Positions 44,901 to 57,860 are shown, numbered from the stretch's first letter. The stretch is DNA of 64,000 bases from Atopsyche davidsoni (GCA_022113835.1 JAILWY010000010.1:6473501-6537500); one strand, 5' to 3'. The notes: generated by a model from the sequence alone, not told the origin. Made by a program: numbers and translations.

Positions 44901-46150
44901 TTCGATCTTCACAGAGATATAAAAATAGCACCTTAACAATATCACCTAACCTGTGAACAATAGACGTAGGCTAACAACGACTATAATTCTTTTATAGCAG
45001 CCAGTTAAGATAAGGCTATGTTAAGGCACTTTTACTGACTGGTGGTGTTTGGCGATGACACGTTTACTAAACGAATAAGGGATCGTTAAAATGCCCTTAC
45101 ATGACTAGATTGTTCAAAGCCATGTCAAAATCGAATTGATTATATTGCAATACTTTTTCGCAATCGCCCTGATTTCCTCGATAAACGTATCTATAAAGTA
45201 TTTTTTGCCGACCCTACATTCTGTTTTGCTTATTTCTATTTACCTCATATTTATAATTCAATAACTCCTTTGGTTACCTGTAGGAAATGAATGTTTTGCT
45301 AAATATTTTTCTCGTATGGTGAATTCTGGATTGAGCATGGGGTTTTTGATGTATAATATTTTCCCTGTAAAATAAATTTCAAAGACAACTTATGAATAAA
45401 TAAAACCTTTGAAGTAATAAATACATACTACATAATTCTTGTAAAACTGTAAGTTTTCTTCTTCTTTGTTTTAGTATTCAAGGAAAGAATCTTCGATAAA
45501 TATAAATATTTTTATTTTAAAAATCATTATTTTTCTGATTGTTAAAAAAACGAGGAAAACAAGTTTGGTTTTCCGAATAATTTGACTGGCATTTTAATTT
45601 TTTTTTTTTTGAAACAGTATAATGAAATAGTGGTACCTATGGTAATATTATATTTATATATATCTTGTACTTATAGTAATACATTTCATACATTTAATTC
45701 ATATCCGTACTCTTAAATAAGCCGTACATAAATTAAATCTAACAGCTTAATCACGATGAAGAAAATCTTACTACTCATTAAGCTATAAATTTTTTTTTTT
45801 TTTTTAATATTAGCAATAATATTCAATCCAGTCACAGCAAAAAAAACTAAACTGCATTACTTGTACGCGCTTCAAATAATTGACTGTTTTCAATACAATT
45901 TTCAACAACAATTTTCATGCCGTTAATTATTAATCTTTTGTTTACTTGCAATCAAAGTTTTCGAAAGGTCTCTTGGCTTCGGTGTGTTTTATTAAGTTTT
46001 CGGTGATTATAACAATTGTGACTGGCGATAAGCAGATTTCTTCATTCTCAGTGTGTGCGACAGAAGCGGACGTCTGTGTATCAGATTTTCAATATATAGT
46101 CACCAAGTCGATAAGAGAAGGTCGTGAACTTCAAAAAAATTACAGGGACT
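41990..46150. other. AT-rich interval, no gene recognised
   Basis: Presumed part of the first long intron of the minus-strand slo2 gene, because its next exons were not found here. No RNA gene or mobile-element terminus was seen. Confidence 0.45.
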
Positions 46151-46153
46151 GAC

Positions 46154-46265
46154 CTTTCCCCATCGTCGTTGAAGGCGTAGTCTCCCATGACGAGGTCGCG
46201 GAAGCGGTAGCGCGGGGGCAGCGGCGATTGGAGGAGCACGCCGCCCTCGGGCTCCGTCTCCCGTG
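46154..46265 (-). CDS. slo2: N-terminal exon of SLO2/KCNT sodium-activated K+ channel
   Basis: The minus-strand frame carries LPPRYRFRDLVMGDYAFNDD followed by GE, and stops at a donor-like AAAG|GTCAGT (46154/46153). The cytoplasmic N-terminus of vertebrate SLACK (KCNT1) has the closely matching LPPRYRFRDLLLGD.SF.NDD just before the first membrane segment, so the identification rests on a short but distinctive motif. SLO2 channels are tetrameric plasma-membrane K+ channels opened by internal Na+ or Cl- that set excitability in neurons and muscle. The pore, S1-S6 and RCK domains are not in this exon. The frame has a stop (TGA) about 27 bases upstream and no usable ATG, so the exon must begin by splicing. 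The proposed 3' splice site (ctgtcgtcag|CACGG) lacks a pyrimidine tract and the boundary is uncertain. High GC content contrasts with the surroundings. Confidence 0.7.
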
Positions 46266-46857
46266 CTGACGACAGTTTGCCGGCTCACCGGGGCCCCATG
46301 CCAATCAGCCCCTCGGCAGGCTCGAGACTGAACGCCTATCTAGCTCCGTGTACACTGCACCCCGGGAAAAAGCTAACACTTGTGCCAGAAGCAACACTCA
46401 CAACTTTGCACATTCACCGTACGGGCTAGTTTAAACTCGGCACAAAGAAAGTACTCGACTGTTGTGGGGACGATGAAATATTTCACACTTATATTTTTTA
46501 ATTTTCAAACTCAATGTTGACTCTCAAAAAACTTCTCCAAAGTGGTTCATATTAGGACTGCGTTTTAAGTTATCAAAACATGCACCTGTTACGCAGATTA
46601 GAAATGAATAAAACTCATATTTTTATTTTATTAAAATACAACTAAAATCATTAATTAATGAATGAATAATTTAAAAAAAAAAATTATAGCTGCTTTCGCT
46701 TTATGTTTTCATGAATTAAATTTTTATAAATAATTAAAATATCACCAAACAAATAATGTATCTAGTATTAAAATACTTAATTATAATTTTAAAAAAATGT
46801 TTTTAATTACATTTATCGCAGATCGCAAAGTTTAAATTTCAATCATTAAAACTTTAC

Positions 46858-46888
46858 GGAACTTGCAGCAGCCACGCGGGGTGAGCAT
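46858..46888 (-). CDS. slo2: Candidate first coding exon of slo2
   Basis: An ATG at 46888 begins MLTPRGCCKF, followed after one base of the next codon by a donor-like CC|GTAAAG (46858/46857). Joining to the exon at 46265 keeps the reading frame of the SLO2 motif exon. That phase match has a one-in-three chance of being accidental. The segment lies at the end of the GC-rich 5' region. Weak evidence, offered as a hypothesis. Confidence 0.3.
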
Positions 46889-47205
46889 TATCTGCACTTC
46901 AAAATTCAATTCCGTCGCGGCGACGCGCGGCGCCGCACACTTGTGAAAAATGTACGAACGAATGACCGAAAAACTGCACTGAAATGATTTTGATGGATAT
47001 GAAACAACCGCGGGGGTCGGTCGGTTGGACGAGCTGCCGACTTGGGGATGCGGGACCAAGTGAGGAGACACGGAGAGCCCCGCGAACGCCTGCGCGCTGC
47101 AACCGACACGGCTCGAATGACGAGAGCGGCCGACCGCTCTCCTAATGAACCCCAGCGCCGTTCTACACGGCAAATCGCCGAGCACAACTCCAAATCACAC
47201 TCGAT
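46880..47205 (-). promoter_or_regulatory. slo2: GC-rich promoter / 5'UTR region of slo2
   Basis: A CpG-rich island upstream of the slo2 motif exon on the same strand. It contains an arthropod initiator-like TCAGT (46977-46981, minus strand). Overlapping minus-strand frames of 67-117 codons exist, but they are Arg/Ser/Pro-rich, lie in different frames and use non-ATG starts in part, as expected from GC-rich untranslated DNA. Confidence 0.4.
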
Positions 47206-47209
47206 AGCT

Positions 47210-50200
47210 TTCTAAAATACTCAAAAAATCAAAATAAAGTCTTTCAAAACAAAAAAAACGATAAAAACCCAACAAACGGTTTTTTTTTTGTACGTTTACT
47301 TGTTGAATACGTTTTATAATTTTTTTTAAGTATAAGATATTTTTTTTTACGTTTATGTTCCTGCTAAAATTTATTCAAGCTTGAAAGCAAACGTGTTCTA
47401 CTGGTGTGTTTGATTCCGAAATTTATAATTAAGTATGCGTTGTAAATTCGGTATGAAATTCGTATAACTTAATTTTATAGTAAGTCTCCTCCACGTCCTT
47501 GCAGTTAATCATATTTAGCAGAATATGTTCGCTTAAATTTAAATGTATTTATGCATTATAATTAACTGAAATATTCCTTCATTTTTTTAAATTGTGATTA
47601 CGAAAACTGCAGCTTAAATAATTGTTTTTAAATAAAAATTAACGCAAGCTCACTAAGACATGTGAATAAAGCATTCTATACAACAAACTAAATGCTTGTA
47701 TACAAAATGACAGTCTTTTGAAATGCTCCAATAATAATTTTTTTTTTAAATTTTGGCATTAAATAATAAATTATCATTATGGCTGTAATAATATTATGCC
47801 CTCAAATAAAACAAATGAATATGTTACATCAAAAAGTCAAAATTAGAAATTAAGTGAGTTTATAAATGTATAAATGATTTCATCTATAAATATATTGATA
47901 TCATTTATGTGATTACTTACAAAAACAAAAATAGTGTATGTGTATTCTGAAACGTTATGAAAAACAATCACAATTTTTTTAACTTCAATATGAAAAAACT
48001 AAAGATTAACAAACAGATAATTTGAGAGAGTGTAATTTTTAGAAGTATACAAGGTGGAATGAAAAAACAGGTAAATAAACTAATTGAAGCAATCGCAAGC
48101 AAGAAAAACTGTTTTATTATTTCTTTTCCGGAAATCACTCTAAGAATTAAAAAAAAAAAACAAATAAAGTAGGGATTAGAAAAAATAATTGAAAATACTT
48201 CACTAAACTCGAACTCCGCAAAAAAATAACTCTGGATAAATCGGACTATTTACTGAAATATACAAGTTTATTTTTCAAGTCAAAAAATCATTTTTCTATT
48301 TACATAAATAAAAAATCAGAATACGTATCTTACAAAATTGCTGAAAGCCTTAAACATAATTTCAAATATTTAAAAAAAAATTATTTAATAGTGCCTGAAG
48401 AGAACTTTTTAAAAACTATTATTTATATAACAACTCGTATTTTTTTCTATTCCAAATTTTAAAAAATCATATGTTTAAATATAATTTTCATTTATAGCTC
48501 TAATTTTCTCCTCATACACTGTACCACTCCCTTTTTCTACAAATATCCTGAATTAGAAATATTTTGTTAGTTTAAATTAAATAAATATATAATTGAAAAA
48601 GTAATGTATGTGTTTTGTATTTTCTCAAGCGCGAGACTCGAAGCATAGCCCGGAAGTTTGCGCCGTATGTAACGATAAAAATGCTTGCTTTCTTTCAACA
48701 GCAAAACAAAATGAAGACGTATACATTGTCCTACCTTTTTAACAATCTTCCTCATTAGGACTTTTGCATATTTTTGATAAAGAATTCAGCAAAGGGTTCA
48801 AATATAAGGCAAATAATAATGAAAAAGCCCCATAAATACAAAAATAAAAATGACAGTTTTTAGTGTTCGATATGTTAATTACGTTTTTCACTATTTTCAG
48901 TTTAAAAAATCTTATATCTTTAGAATGATTTTTTTGCTAATATAATAGTGTTTTTTTTGATACGATACATTTTTAAAGTAAAGCACAGTAACTTACAATC
49001 GTAATTTTGATGAGTTTTTTTTTAATAATAATGTCAACATTTAGAGTGTAAGCATTTAATGCCATCCTCAATACCCTAAAGTTTTGGTAAATCTGTTTTT
49101 TTTATATATATATAAATAATTTCGAAATTTTATCAACATGTCCAAAAACACTTTATGTGTAAAAGATAAAGTTTGCCCTCAAAAATGACCAGCGTGTCTC
49201 TTTTGACACTATAATGATAAGTATAAGGCAAATAAATATGTATGTTTATTTGAGACATGGTGATTTCAAGATTTGCCAGGCAAGCTGCTCTCTTCAATCA
49301 TGTTATTTATTTTCTTACAAATAAAGCACTTATACAGTGGTAGTTACCTTAATAAGTAATTCATGGGACAGGCTCTGCCCTCTGATGTCTTTTCTCTCGC
49401 TTGAATCCTCGATCTCGCATAGCCTATTTTGTGTACATAAATTAATAATACATACCCTTTAATTTGGTCAAATTCCAAATTCCTGCTAAGGAAATTTTTC
49501 GTACTCTTTTCAAAACTAAATAACAATATTTTTCTCATTCCGTATGATAGGCAGAAAAGCAAGATTACGCAAGCCACGAATCATAAATTGTCATGTTTTT
49601 TGTTTAAACCTTTAATTATTTTTTTGGGAAATTATGATGAGTATTAGAGAATTATAAGTACATACCAGTCTTTAAAAACAGCACAAAATCACTGTACTTA
49701 ATTACGAGTATATAAAAACATTTTTGAACTAAATTTAGATAAACCAATAAAATTTAAATATATTAAAATTTAAGCATATATTGCGTATTTTTTATAGTTT
49801 ATTACAATTCATTTTTCATGAAATAATATTATTTAAATTGAAAAATCATCAATAGAAAAAATATAACCATAAGATAATTAATATAAATACTTTGATTGCT
49901 GGAAAGTCGATTTATCAATTAATTAATGTTACAACTATTTTCAAAATTGATTTTTTGTTTTTCTTATACAATATATTTGTAAAATAAATATTTATTATAT
50001 AAACAGATTAAATTATAGATATGAAGTACTTTTTAAGTAGAAACGAAAATTGTCAAAAGAATAATTTCATGCTTTAAAAATACTCCATCCATCCAAATTT
50101 AATGAAAACATACCATGTGTTTATTTAATGACCTCGCGAATTTAATCAATATTAAATGCTTTTTTGGCTATTTTTTTAGTAGTGCTTTACAATTCATTTA

Positions 50201-52400
50201 GCGTGCATTAAAACCAACTGTAAAAGTATACCTCAATCTGTTTTCTTCGACGTCTCTTTTTCCCTGTTTCTTAGAATAAAATTTAATCGCGCACAGTTCA
50301 AGTGCTTCTCGTTTCTCCGCTCATAGCTCTTTTTTGAAATATTCATTCTGTGAACAATAGTAAAAGGGGAAAACCCTTCAAACCTTGATTACAAAACAGA
50401 TCCGGCAAAGGTAAATTCACGAATAATATTTTAATGCAAGTATGGATATATATATATTTGTTTTGTGTGATTTTTTAATTTTACTTACAATTTTAATTAA
50501 AATATCACTGTCAAAAATTAATACTTATAAAAAAAATGTATTCTTATAAAATGTGGTGAGGGTGTACATTTTTATATGCGAAGTATTTCGTATTACAATA
50601 TTTTAAAGACTAAATTCTTTTCAGGATTCTCTCAATACAGGATTGTGCGTCTTTTGTACATCTGGGTTGTTATTCAAGACATAAATACTTTTTTCTGTGC
50701 GTTTTTTTTTTAATGAATAATTTTTTAAGAATTTTTTCTTTTGACGAGTTTCTGTACATTCTCGATGCGATTCACATTTTGATAATTATCCTGAAAATCC
50801 TAATAAGAAATGTTCTTAAGCTCCAAGAAAGTGTTCGATGAAATATTTTTTAATTTAAAATATCGTACAATACTGCAGCGAAATGTTTTAATTGGGAAAT
50901 ATGAAAATGAAATATTTTTAATGTTCCGTTAACCGTTGGTTAGTAGTTTTAACCAAATATGAATTTTAATTTTAAAAAATTACATTTATTGTAGACATTT
51001 CAAAATAATGGTCAGGTGTTGCAATATTTGTAGGAAAACATCACGATGTACCGCATTTGTATAAAGCATTCCATGAACAAACGCAAAAATATTTTCCATG
51101 GCTGAAGCCTTCTCAGACCGACGTGATGAAATTTCCGACAATTTTTTTTTCTCTGTGAGACTACAATTATTTTCTGGTCCAGATTTTATTATGATAAGCA
51201 AAATCTTGCTCTAGTTATGTGTTTGAATTAATTGCATGATCCACAGGCCATCATATTTTTTACTATCGTTATACAGTTATTAAAAAAAACTGGCTTATTT
51301 TGTTTTATTCTTCGGACCATGAAAAGTCTAAAAAAGCTCTTGAAAGGCGAAAGCGTTAATATAATCCTAATTTTTTTTTTTTTGGTAATTCCTTCACGCT
51401 TTTCCCATTATGTTGCTTGTACTGTGATCTTGTGCCCTGAGCGAATGTTAAGGGTCGGTAGTGAAGTAGTGAACACGAACTTTTTGCAAGTGAGAGTACG
51501 AAAAAATGCAAAAATTACTGCATCGCCTCTTTAAAAAAAAAGGGCAGTATAAAACAGAGCGTCCCTGATTTCTAAGGCACACGTCCAAATTCATGGCATT
51601 ATTCATTCTACAAACAGTTGCGGATTTATTTACAAACTGAACAGGTATGCTTTCCATTGGTTAGCAAGGGGCTTAAAATATACACAATATTACGTTTCAA
51701 TTTGATAATCCAGGTGATCAGTTCATAATCACATATTTTTGTGGTTGAGTTTCGGGATCCCCGCTGTCGGCTAATCCATCACATCGTTGTGTTAATACAA
51801 AATCAATATTGATATTGCTCATATGATATTATCACGTACTGGTCCCATTCCGATGTATTACAATGCAGATGCCCTGGGCAATATGTTTGATTAAGCATGA
51901 TAATGTGTTAGCAAAGAGAATGGTAGAAAAATAAATATTAATGAAAATATACAACATAATTTAAATTTTGTAATCCATGAAAGATGTCTGAATAAATAAA
52001 TAGATTCAAATATTTAAGCCTCGATAATATGCGCTCGGCGAAGACGCAACGCATATTTAAATAATGAAACGATTTAAGACTAAGTAGATGTAGAATGATT
52101 TCTCGAAATAAGTTGAACGTCATAAATCAAGATCTGTGCCAGTGAAAATAGTCTATTTCCACTAATTTACATTAAATAATATCAAAACATACATTTTTTT
52201 AGAGAAAATATCACATTGAAATGATCTAAATAATTTTACATAATATGAAACAAATGATTACAGTCCCTGAAGTGTGCATCGCTCCTAGATCGACTGTTGG
52301 ACAGCCCTAGGTATTTTGGTAATGGTATTTTTACATGGAATAATGACGAATTAGATTTTAGCTTATTTTTATGCTTAGCTTTCAATTCAGTAAGTTTTGT
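47210..52400. other. AT-rich interval, no gene recognised
   Basis: Upstream of slo2. Frames of 60-100 codons (for example 48567-48755 minus, 51232-51534 plus) have no recognisable domain. Patches near 49370-49420 and 50230-50330 are GC-richer but uninterpreted. Confidence 0.45.
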
Positions 52401-52403
52401 TTA

Positions 52404-52763
52404 TGTTATGTGCCCCTCTCGGAAGGTCACTAGCTTGACATGTGACTCCGCGGATGCACAATACTTGAAGGACTCTCGTTCAACGTTGATAAATGATAAC
52501 AGCTTTCAATACTTTAATTATGTCGTTTATTACACGGAGACACAGTGTCTAGTCTCGACCGTGGACAAGTCAGTTATGAGGCTAGGCGAGCAATATCCTA
52601 GCTTTCTAATACACAGGTACAAGACAAGACAAGACCTCCTACAAAGGGTCGGTCCTTACAATCATATAGATAAGACACACCGGACACGGCCATAATAAAA
52701 TAAATGCACAAATGTTATTAAAACTATATGGCAGTGTTTACTTAGGAATAACAAGGTGTAACA
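52404..52763 (+). mobile_element. Possible solo LTR
   Basis: A 360-bp segment beginning TGTTATGTGCCCC and ending GTGTAACA gives LTR-like TGTTA...TAACA ends, with AATAAA near the 3' side. GC content differs from the flanks. No 5-bp target duplication (gttta versus cacga) and no internal retrotransposon sequence, so this is tentative. A 132-codon frame across it starts at a TTG and crosses the proposed boundary. Confidence 0.3.
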
Positions 52764-53268
52764 CACGAAGACAATGGCGGCATTCGTCCTTTGAAATGGT
52801 AATCTACAGGTTGGGTGGTCACATAACATTTAGATAGTTTAGTAAATTGTGTATGAATTCAGTTAAATATCAATATTAATTTTTAAATCACTACTCAATG
52901 CAATCTAATAATCTTTGCTGTATCTTGTTATTTTACATTAACTGTATGTCGCTTTTTAATGAGTAAGTAAAACCGTGGGAGAGAATAGAAATAGGTATAA
53001 AATTAAGTGCGTTTATAACATCTGATTGCAGTGTAGGGGTTAGTACCTACATCGGAACACGTGTCTTACGGCCTTTTGGAATGTGACATTCGACCCATAA
53101 TCCATTGGATACTTTATTAGACGGCCCATTAAAATATGACATAAACCCATAGTAATTAGCAGTCAGTCAAAAGGCGATCGTATTGCAGGCGAGATGTCCT
53201 CGCAATGAGACACCCCCCAATACGTGGGATTCTTCATGTTTACGCTATCCACAAAGGCAGCGGGACCC

Positions 53269-53276
53269 TATATAAG
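53269..53276 (+). promoter_or_regulatory. TATA box of the LTR-like element
   Basis: TATATAAG in a GC-rich context (gggacccTATATAAGaggcttcc), the best TATA box in the window. Predicted start about 25-30 bp downstream, at the base of the 53301-53335 hairpin. Confidence 0.5.
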
Positions 53277-53300
53277 AGGCTTCCCCGCGCCCCTCGCCAC

Positions 53301-53335
53301 CTTCTTAAAGCTATGTAAAACATAGCTTTAAGAAG
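53301..53335 (+). repeat. Perfect 16-bp-arm hairpin at predicted RNA start
   Basis: CTTCTTAAAGCTATGT, loop aaa, and ACATAGCTTTAAGAAG. It would cap the 5' end of an RNA started from the TATA box, and it lies just before an AATAAA. Confidence 0.7.
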
Positions 53336-54171
53336 CATATCTAATTTAAATAAAGAATTTTGAAATTTAATTTAAATTTTCGCCCCATGCCAGAAAGACC
53401 TCGCGGCATCGAAGCAGTAACCAAGTACATTTCTACCCAGTGGAGTTATACTGAATAAACTACGAATACGCAAATATTTCGCCAGCCTACTGATTTCCAA
53501 CCATACATCAATCCTGCAACCACAACATCACATCAACGACATCGGAAACAACAATACTCCATCATAATACATCGGCGAAAGTAGTTAATATTATTAATAT
53601 GTATTTACACTACATTAACCAAACCAAAGATTTTTCCGCATACAATGACTATAAATAACACATGTTTGTATCTACCTACATCAGTTTTGTGAATAACTCA
53701 GCGTAATTTCAAAATACCTTATTTTGTAAAGTTAAAGTATGAAGGTGATTGAAATACGAATAAACCATATCAACACACGAAAATGGTGTAAAACTAGATA
53801 TTATTGTCGGATAGATTATTGATTGAGCCCGCCACACGCCAGCGCGAGAAAGAGCAAGTATTCGACGCGGAGCTATCTCGCTCTGGCGCACGGGCTGGCC
53901 AGGACTCAAGATAAAATAAATCTTATAAATGCAATTTGTACTAAAAATATTACTTTTAAAATTACACAACTTACTCGAATCAGTGGGTATTAGTAATAAA
54001 AACAAATATGCATGTAAAAAACGTGCTTATCACGCGGCATGCCGTGGTCTATCGGATATTGGCTTATTTTAATATAGATTATTCAGTATGCTTTTTAAAT
54101 GGTTTGCAATATTGGAGGTGGTAAACTGTGTATAGATTCAGCTAAATATTGATTGATGCATTTTAATCACT

Positions 54172-56327
54172 GTTTTTAAAACGCTACTGAATGCAATTTA
54201 ATACATACTCTTGTCCTTGACATTAACCGTGAGTCCCTGATCAAATTAAGTTAAACCGGTGAATGAAAATACGAATAGGTATTATATTGGGCATGTAGTA
54301 TGCATGTTGTACAATTTATATTATTATTAAATGTATATATGATGAACCAAACCGACGTCTCCTCCGCGATGTGTGAGGATCCGCTGATTATCAGTATTAT
54401 GTATAGCTTTGCCGAATATAAGAATTCTTTTACGCTAATTTTATAATAAACCGGTGGTTGATAAAGTATTTAACCAAATCAACACACCTGTTATTATAAA
54501 ACTAAATATTATTGTTGAAAGGATTGCTTAATTCAGCGCGGCCGCCGGACGCCAGCGCGAGAAAGAGAGAGCATTCGGCGCGGAGCTATCTCGCTCTGGC
54601 GCACGGGTCGGCAGGACTTATGCTAAAATAAATCTTATAAATGCTAATTACAATTATAATATTGCCTGTAAAATTACACAGTTTACACAAATCAGTGGGT
54701 AATAGTGATATAAACAAATTTGCTTCTTAAAACCATGTGTTTTACGCGGCGTGCCATGGTATATCCGATTTTTGTTTGAAATAATGGCGATTTGAACTTT
54801 AACTTATTTTAATACATATTATTCATTGTGTGTTTTTTAGATTGTTTGCATTTTTTTAAGATCGTCAATTGTGTATAAATACAGCTAAATATCAATAAAT
54901 TTTAATATTATTTTTTTAATCACTTCTCAATACAATTTGATACTCTTTTATATCACGTGTCGCTAGCATTGTTTTGCATCAACTGTGAGTCCCTCTTTAA
55001 TGAAAATAAAACCGTGAAAGACAATACGAATAGGTATAAAATTAGGTGAGATTATTACATCTGATTACAGTTTATACTATAAACATGTATTTATACTACA
55101 TTAACACTTTTTGTGAAGATCTACGTAATATCAGTTTTGTGAATGCCTCCGCGTAATTTCAATGTACCCTTTTTTGTAAAGTTAAAATATGATATTCGTA
55201 CATCAATTAATATACGAATAAACCATATCAATAAACGTAAATGGTAAAATAAAATATAAAACTAGATATTCTTGTTGAATGGATTATTTATTTCATCGCG
55301 GCCGCCGGACGCCAGCGCGAGAAAGAGAGAGTATTCGGCGCGGAGCTATCTCGCTCTGGCGCACGGGCAGGCCAGGACTTCCGATAAAATAAATCTTATA
55401 AATGCTTTTTATAATAATAATATTGCTTATAAAATTACACAATTTACTCGAATCAGTTGGCAATAGTGATATAAACAAATTTGCATGCTAAAAGCATGTA
55501 TTTTACGCGGCATGCCATGGTTTAACCGATTTTTGTGTGAAATAATTGCGACTTTAACTTTTATCTATTTTAATATAGATTATTCACTATGTTTTTTAGA
55601 TGGTTTGCATTTTTTTAATATCGTAAATTTTATAAGTATTAGATTTAAAAAAAATAGGAGCAAAGGAAACGGGGTTCGCTTTTTCTAATGATCTCTTACA
55701 TCATAAAAATAGTGTGCAAAAATGCTACCAAATATGACCAAATTGTTTGCTTTTCCTACTGATGAGCGAAGGAAGAGCTTGGTCTATATTCGGGTCTCTA
55801 ACAAGTCATCTGAAATATGATGTAATGATATGATGCATTATATTTGTATTAGATTGTATCGGTATGGTCATCTGTTTACTCGGCGGCATTTGAGAACAGG
55901 GAATAAAATTTACAAACCAAAGAGATTCATCTTCATAAACAGATATATAATAGCCTCTAACTTAAGATCAAAGCCTGCGGTTAGAGTGCATCAGGTTGTC
56001 CTGAAATACTACATCAATTTCAATGTTTTTAATATTATGTAATTACAAAATCCCATACGAATAATAATGAATGTATTCTTGTGGTATATTTATCTACTTC
56101 GTGGCGCTCTGAAGGACGATTAGTGGGATAAATGAGTTTTTATTCAAGCCGAGGATGTTTTCAGCCACGTCGTAGACTGAGTTTAATATCGTGTATTAAT
56201 TTAAAGCTAATCTCAGGTGTATACTGTTCATTGTCATAAGTAGTTTTTACTTTAGTTAAATGGACTGCTTATGGCGATGGCTACGCATTTCATAGACTTT
56301 ACCAAAAATGAGTAGTTTTCTATTTTT
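54172..56327 (+). repeat. Large inverted repeat, left arm
   Basis: Reverse complement of 60002-62170 with only scattered differences and small indels. It contains satellite monomers 2 and 3 and about 700 bp of unrelated flank. Arms of about 2.16 kb with a 3.67-kb spacer. Confidence 0.9.
54541..54618. repeat. GC-rich hairpin core of satellite monomer
   Basis: GCCAGCGCGAGA pairs with TCTCGCTCTGGC (11 of 12) around a GA-rich centre (aagagagag). The same core is at 53829, 55297 and, inverted, 60951 and 61711. It is the most GC-rich and most conserved part of the monomer. Confidence 0.7.
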
Positions 56328-57720
56328 ACAAATTTATGAAGTCTGCAGAATCCTCATGAGTAGGTGCACAGTACCACTCGTTTATAATTGTCATTACAGG
56401 ATACAGGCATCAACACAAATTTCTTCAAAAGGCATACGTCAAGTAAAATATGAGTAACTAATTAAAAATATTGTCAGTGTATTGTTCACTTACAAATGGA
56501 GCTGTACTTAAATCCAGCTATACTTTGCCATCTTCAGAACCTATGTGCCCTGTCAATAGTATATCACCTTGCTCATACTCAGATATTACACGAACGGGCA
56601 AGGCATGTGCATCTATGGCGGTGACTCACATGACAACCGCTTATTTTTATAAGAAAACAGTTTCACTTGACATGTATAATTCATCTGTGATTATACAAAA
56701 TATAAAAATCTGCAGCGTTAATAATTAAATCTGATTCTTCAGTACTTTATAGAGCTTTTACATTTGGATATGTCTTTCTAATCAAATAATGCTTGTACAT
56801 ATAAAAGTGTTCTTAAATTTTTGTTTGAAATGCAATCTAAAATTGCTTGTATAAGCTGCAAATCACTTTTATCTCAAATTTATACAATGATATTATATGT
56901 CAAATGCCTACAAACTAGCTCTTTTAAAAATATTTGCATTACTTTTAGCCGTTGAGGTTACTAAAAAAAGTCCAATTCCAAAAGTAGTGCTTTAAAACAC
57001 AGTAAGCTCCAAAACTTATGTTGATTCCACTTCTGATGATATTGAATGATTAATTTATGGCACAAATCCTATATTTATTATGACTTGTATAATAAAGTAC
57101 CAAACTAAGGTTTGTAAAATAACATACCGTTACTGTTTTCTCTGGTTACGGTTTCTGTTGCTAATAGTCCAAAATACACTTTTTCTTCAAAATTCAAAAA
57201 CATAAAATCCAAGACAACCACTTTCTCTTTATATCTTAATTTTGAAGTTGATTATAACACGTAAAGTTGTTTTTACATTTAACGTTTATGATTTAAAGAT
57301 CAGTAAAGAGCGACTTTCTCTATATGAGCAAGAGAAAGTATATAGTTAAATTAAATAAACAATTGGATATTTATTTTCTTTGATATTAGGAATACTGCAA
57401 CTAGACAAGAAGACAATTACATGCACAGCTCAAGAAATGTAAGAATACAAATATATGCTATTCACTTATTTTTGTGAAAGATATTAGAATAAATCAATGT
57501 TTTATTGAATGATAGTAGATAAGTTTTCAAAATACATACAAAACTTTTAAAGAATAACCCTTATTATGTTGCATCGTCCCGAGGGATCATCGTGAAGGAT
57601 CAAAACTATGAAACAATAAGCTGAATAAAAGTGATAAATTTTTGTTTTTGGTCACTTTTTAATGAATTTATCATTGAACTTGTTATAACAAATTGACAAA
57701 TAATAATAATAAATTATCTT
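56328..57720. other. Spacer, no gene recognised except one coding-like scrap
   Basis: AT-rich. On the minus strand at about 56505-56620 a protein-like frame reads IDAHALPVRVISEYEQGD, then ILLTGHIGSEDGKV and a stop (TAG). It resembles coding sequence in composition but I cannot assign it. Confidence 0.35.
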
Positions 57721-57769
57721 TTGTTATCACAGAGGTAACAATAGATAATTTAAAAAAAATTGATGGCTG

Positions 57770-57860
57770 TTAATAAATAAAGGAGCTGACGCTGCAAGAG
57801 CTGGAAGATTACCTGACGGTCTCCCAGCCCAGGTAAGGAAAAAAAAGGTAAGAGGTAAGA
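57770..57860 (+). mobile_element. Possible retroelement 3' end scrap
   Basis: A short GC-richer patch reading GADAARAGRLPDGLPAQVR, followed by an A-rich run (ggaaaaaaaaggtaag). Looks like the 3' tail of a non-LTR element or an exon with a GTAAGG donor. Too short to decide. Confidence 0.25.

Larger units (their letters stand above)
53033..53590 (+). mobile_element. LTR-like insertion in satellite monomer 1
   Basis: A segment absent from the other monomers. It starts TGTAGGGGTTAGTACCTACA and contains a TATA box (CCTATATAAGAGG, 53269-53276), a perfect 16-bp-arm hairpin 25-60 bp downstream and AATAAA at 53349-53354, the usual order of promoter, R region and poly(A) signal in an LTR. The 3' edge is imprecise and no target duplication was found. 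No gag or pol sequence. Confidence 0.4.
52840..55630 (+). repeat. Three satellite monomers of about 710-760 bp
   Basis: Successive units share a leader (tgtgtataaatacagctaaata), the stretch gagtccctctttaatga, the sequence cgaataggtataaaattagg and a GC-rich core (cores near 53829-53908, 54541-54618 and 55297-55380). Unit 1 is interrupted by the insertion at about 53033-53590. Units 2 and 3 recur inverted at 60951-61791. Confidence 0.85.

Noticed and set aside
46100..46288. 62-codon minus-strand frame over the slo2 exon
   Set aside because: Out of frame with the SLO2 motif and reads through the donor; a shadow.
46832..47193. Overlapping 67-117-codon minus-strand frames
   Set aside because: They occupy three frames of the same CpG-rich stretch, are Arg/Ser/Pro-rich and partly start at non-ATG codons; better explained as slo2 promoter/5'UTR.
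52297..52695. 132-codon plus-strand frame
   Set aside because: Begins at TTG, has no recognisable domain and crosses the boundary of a possible LTR.
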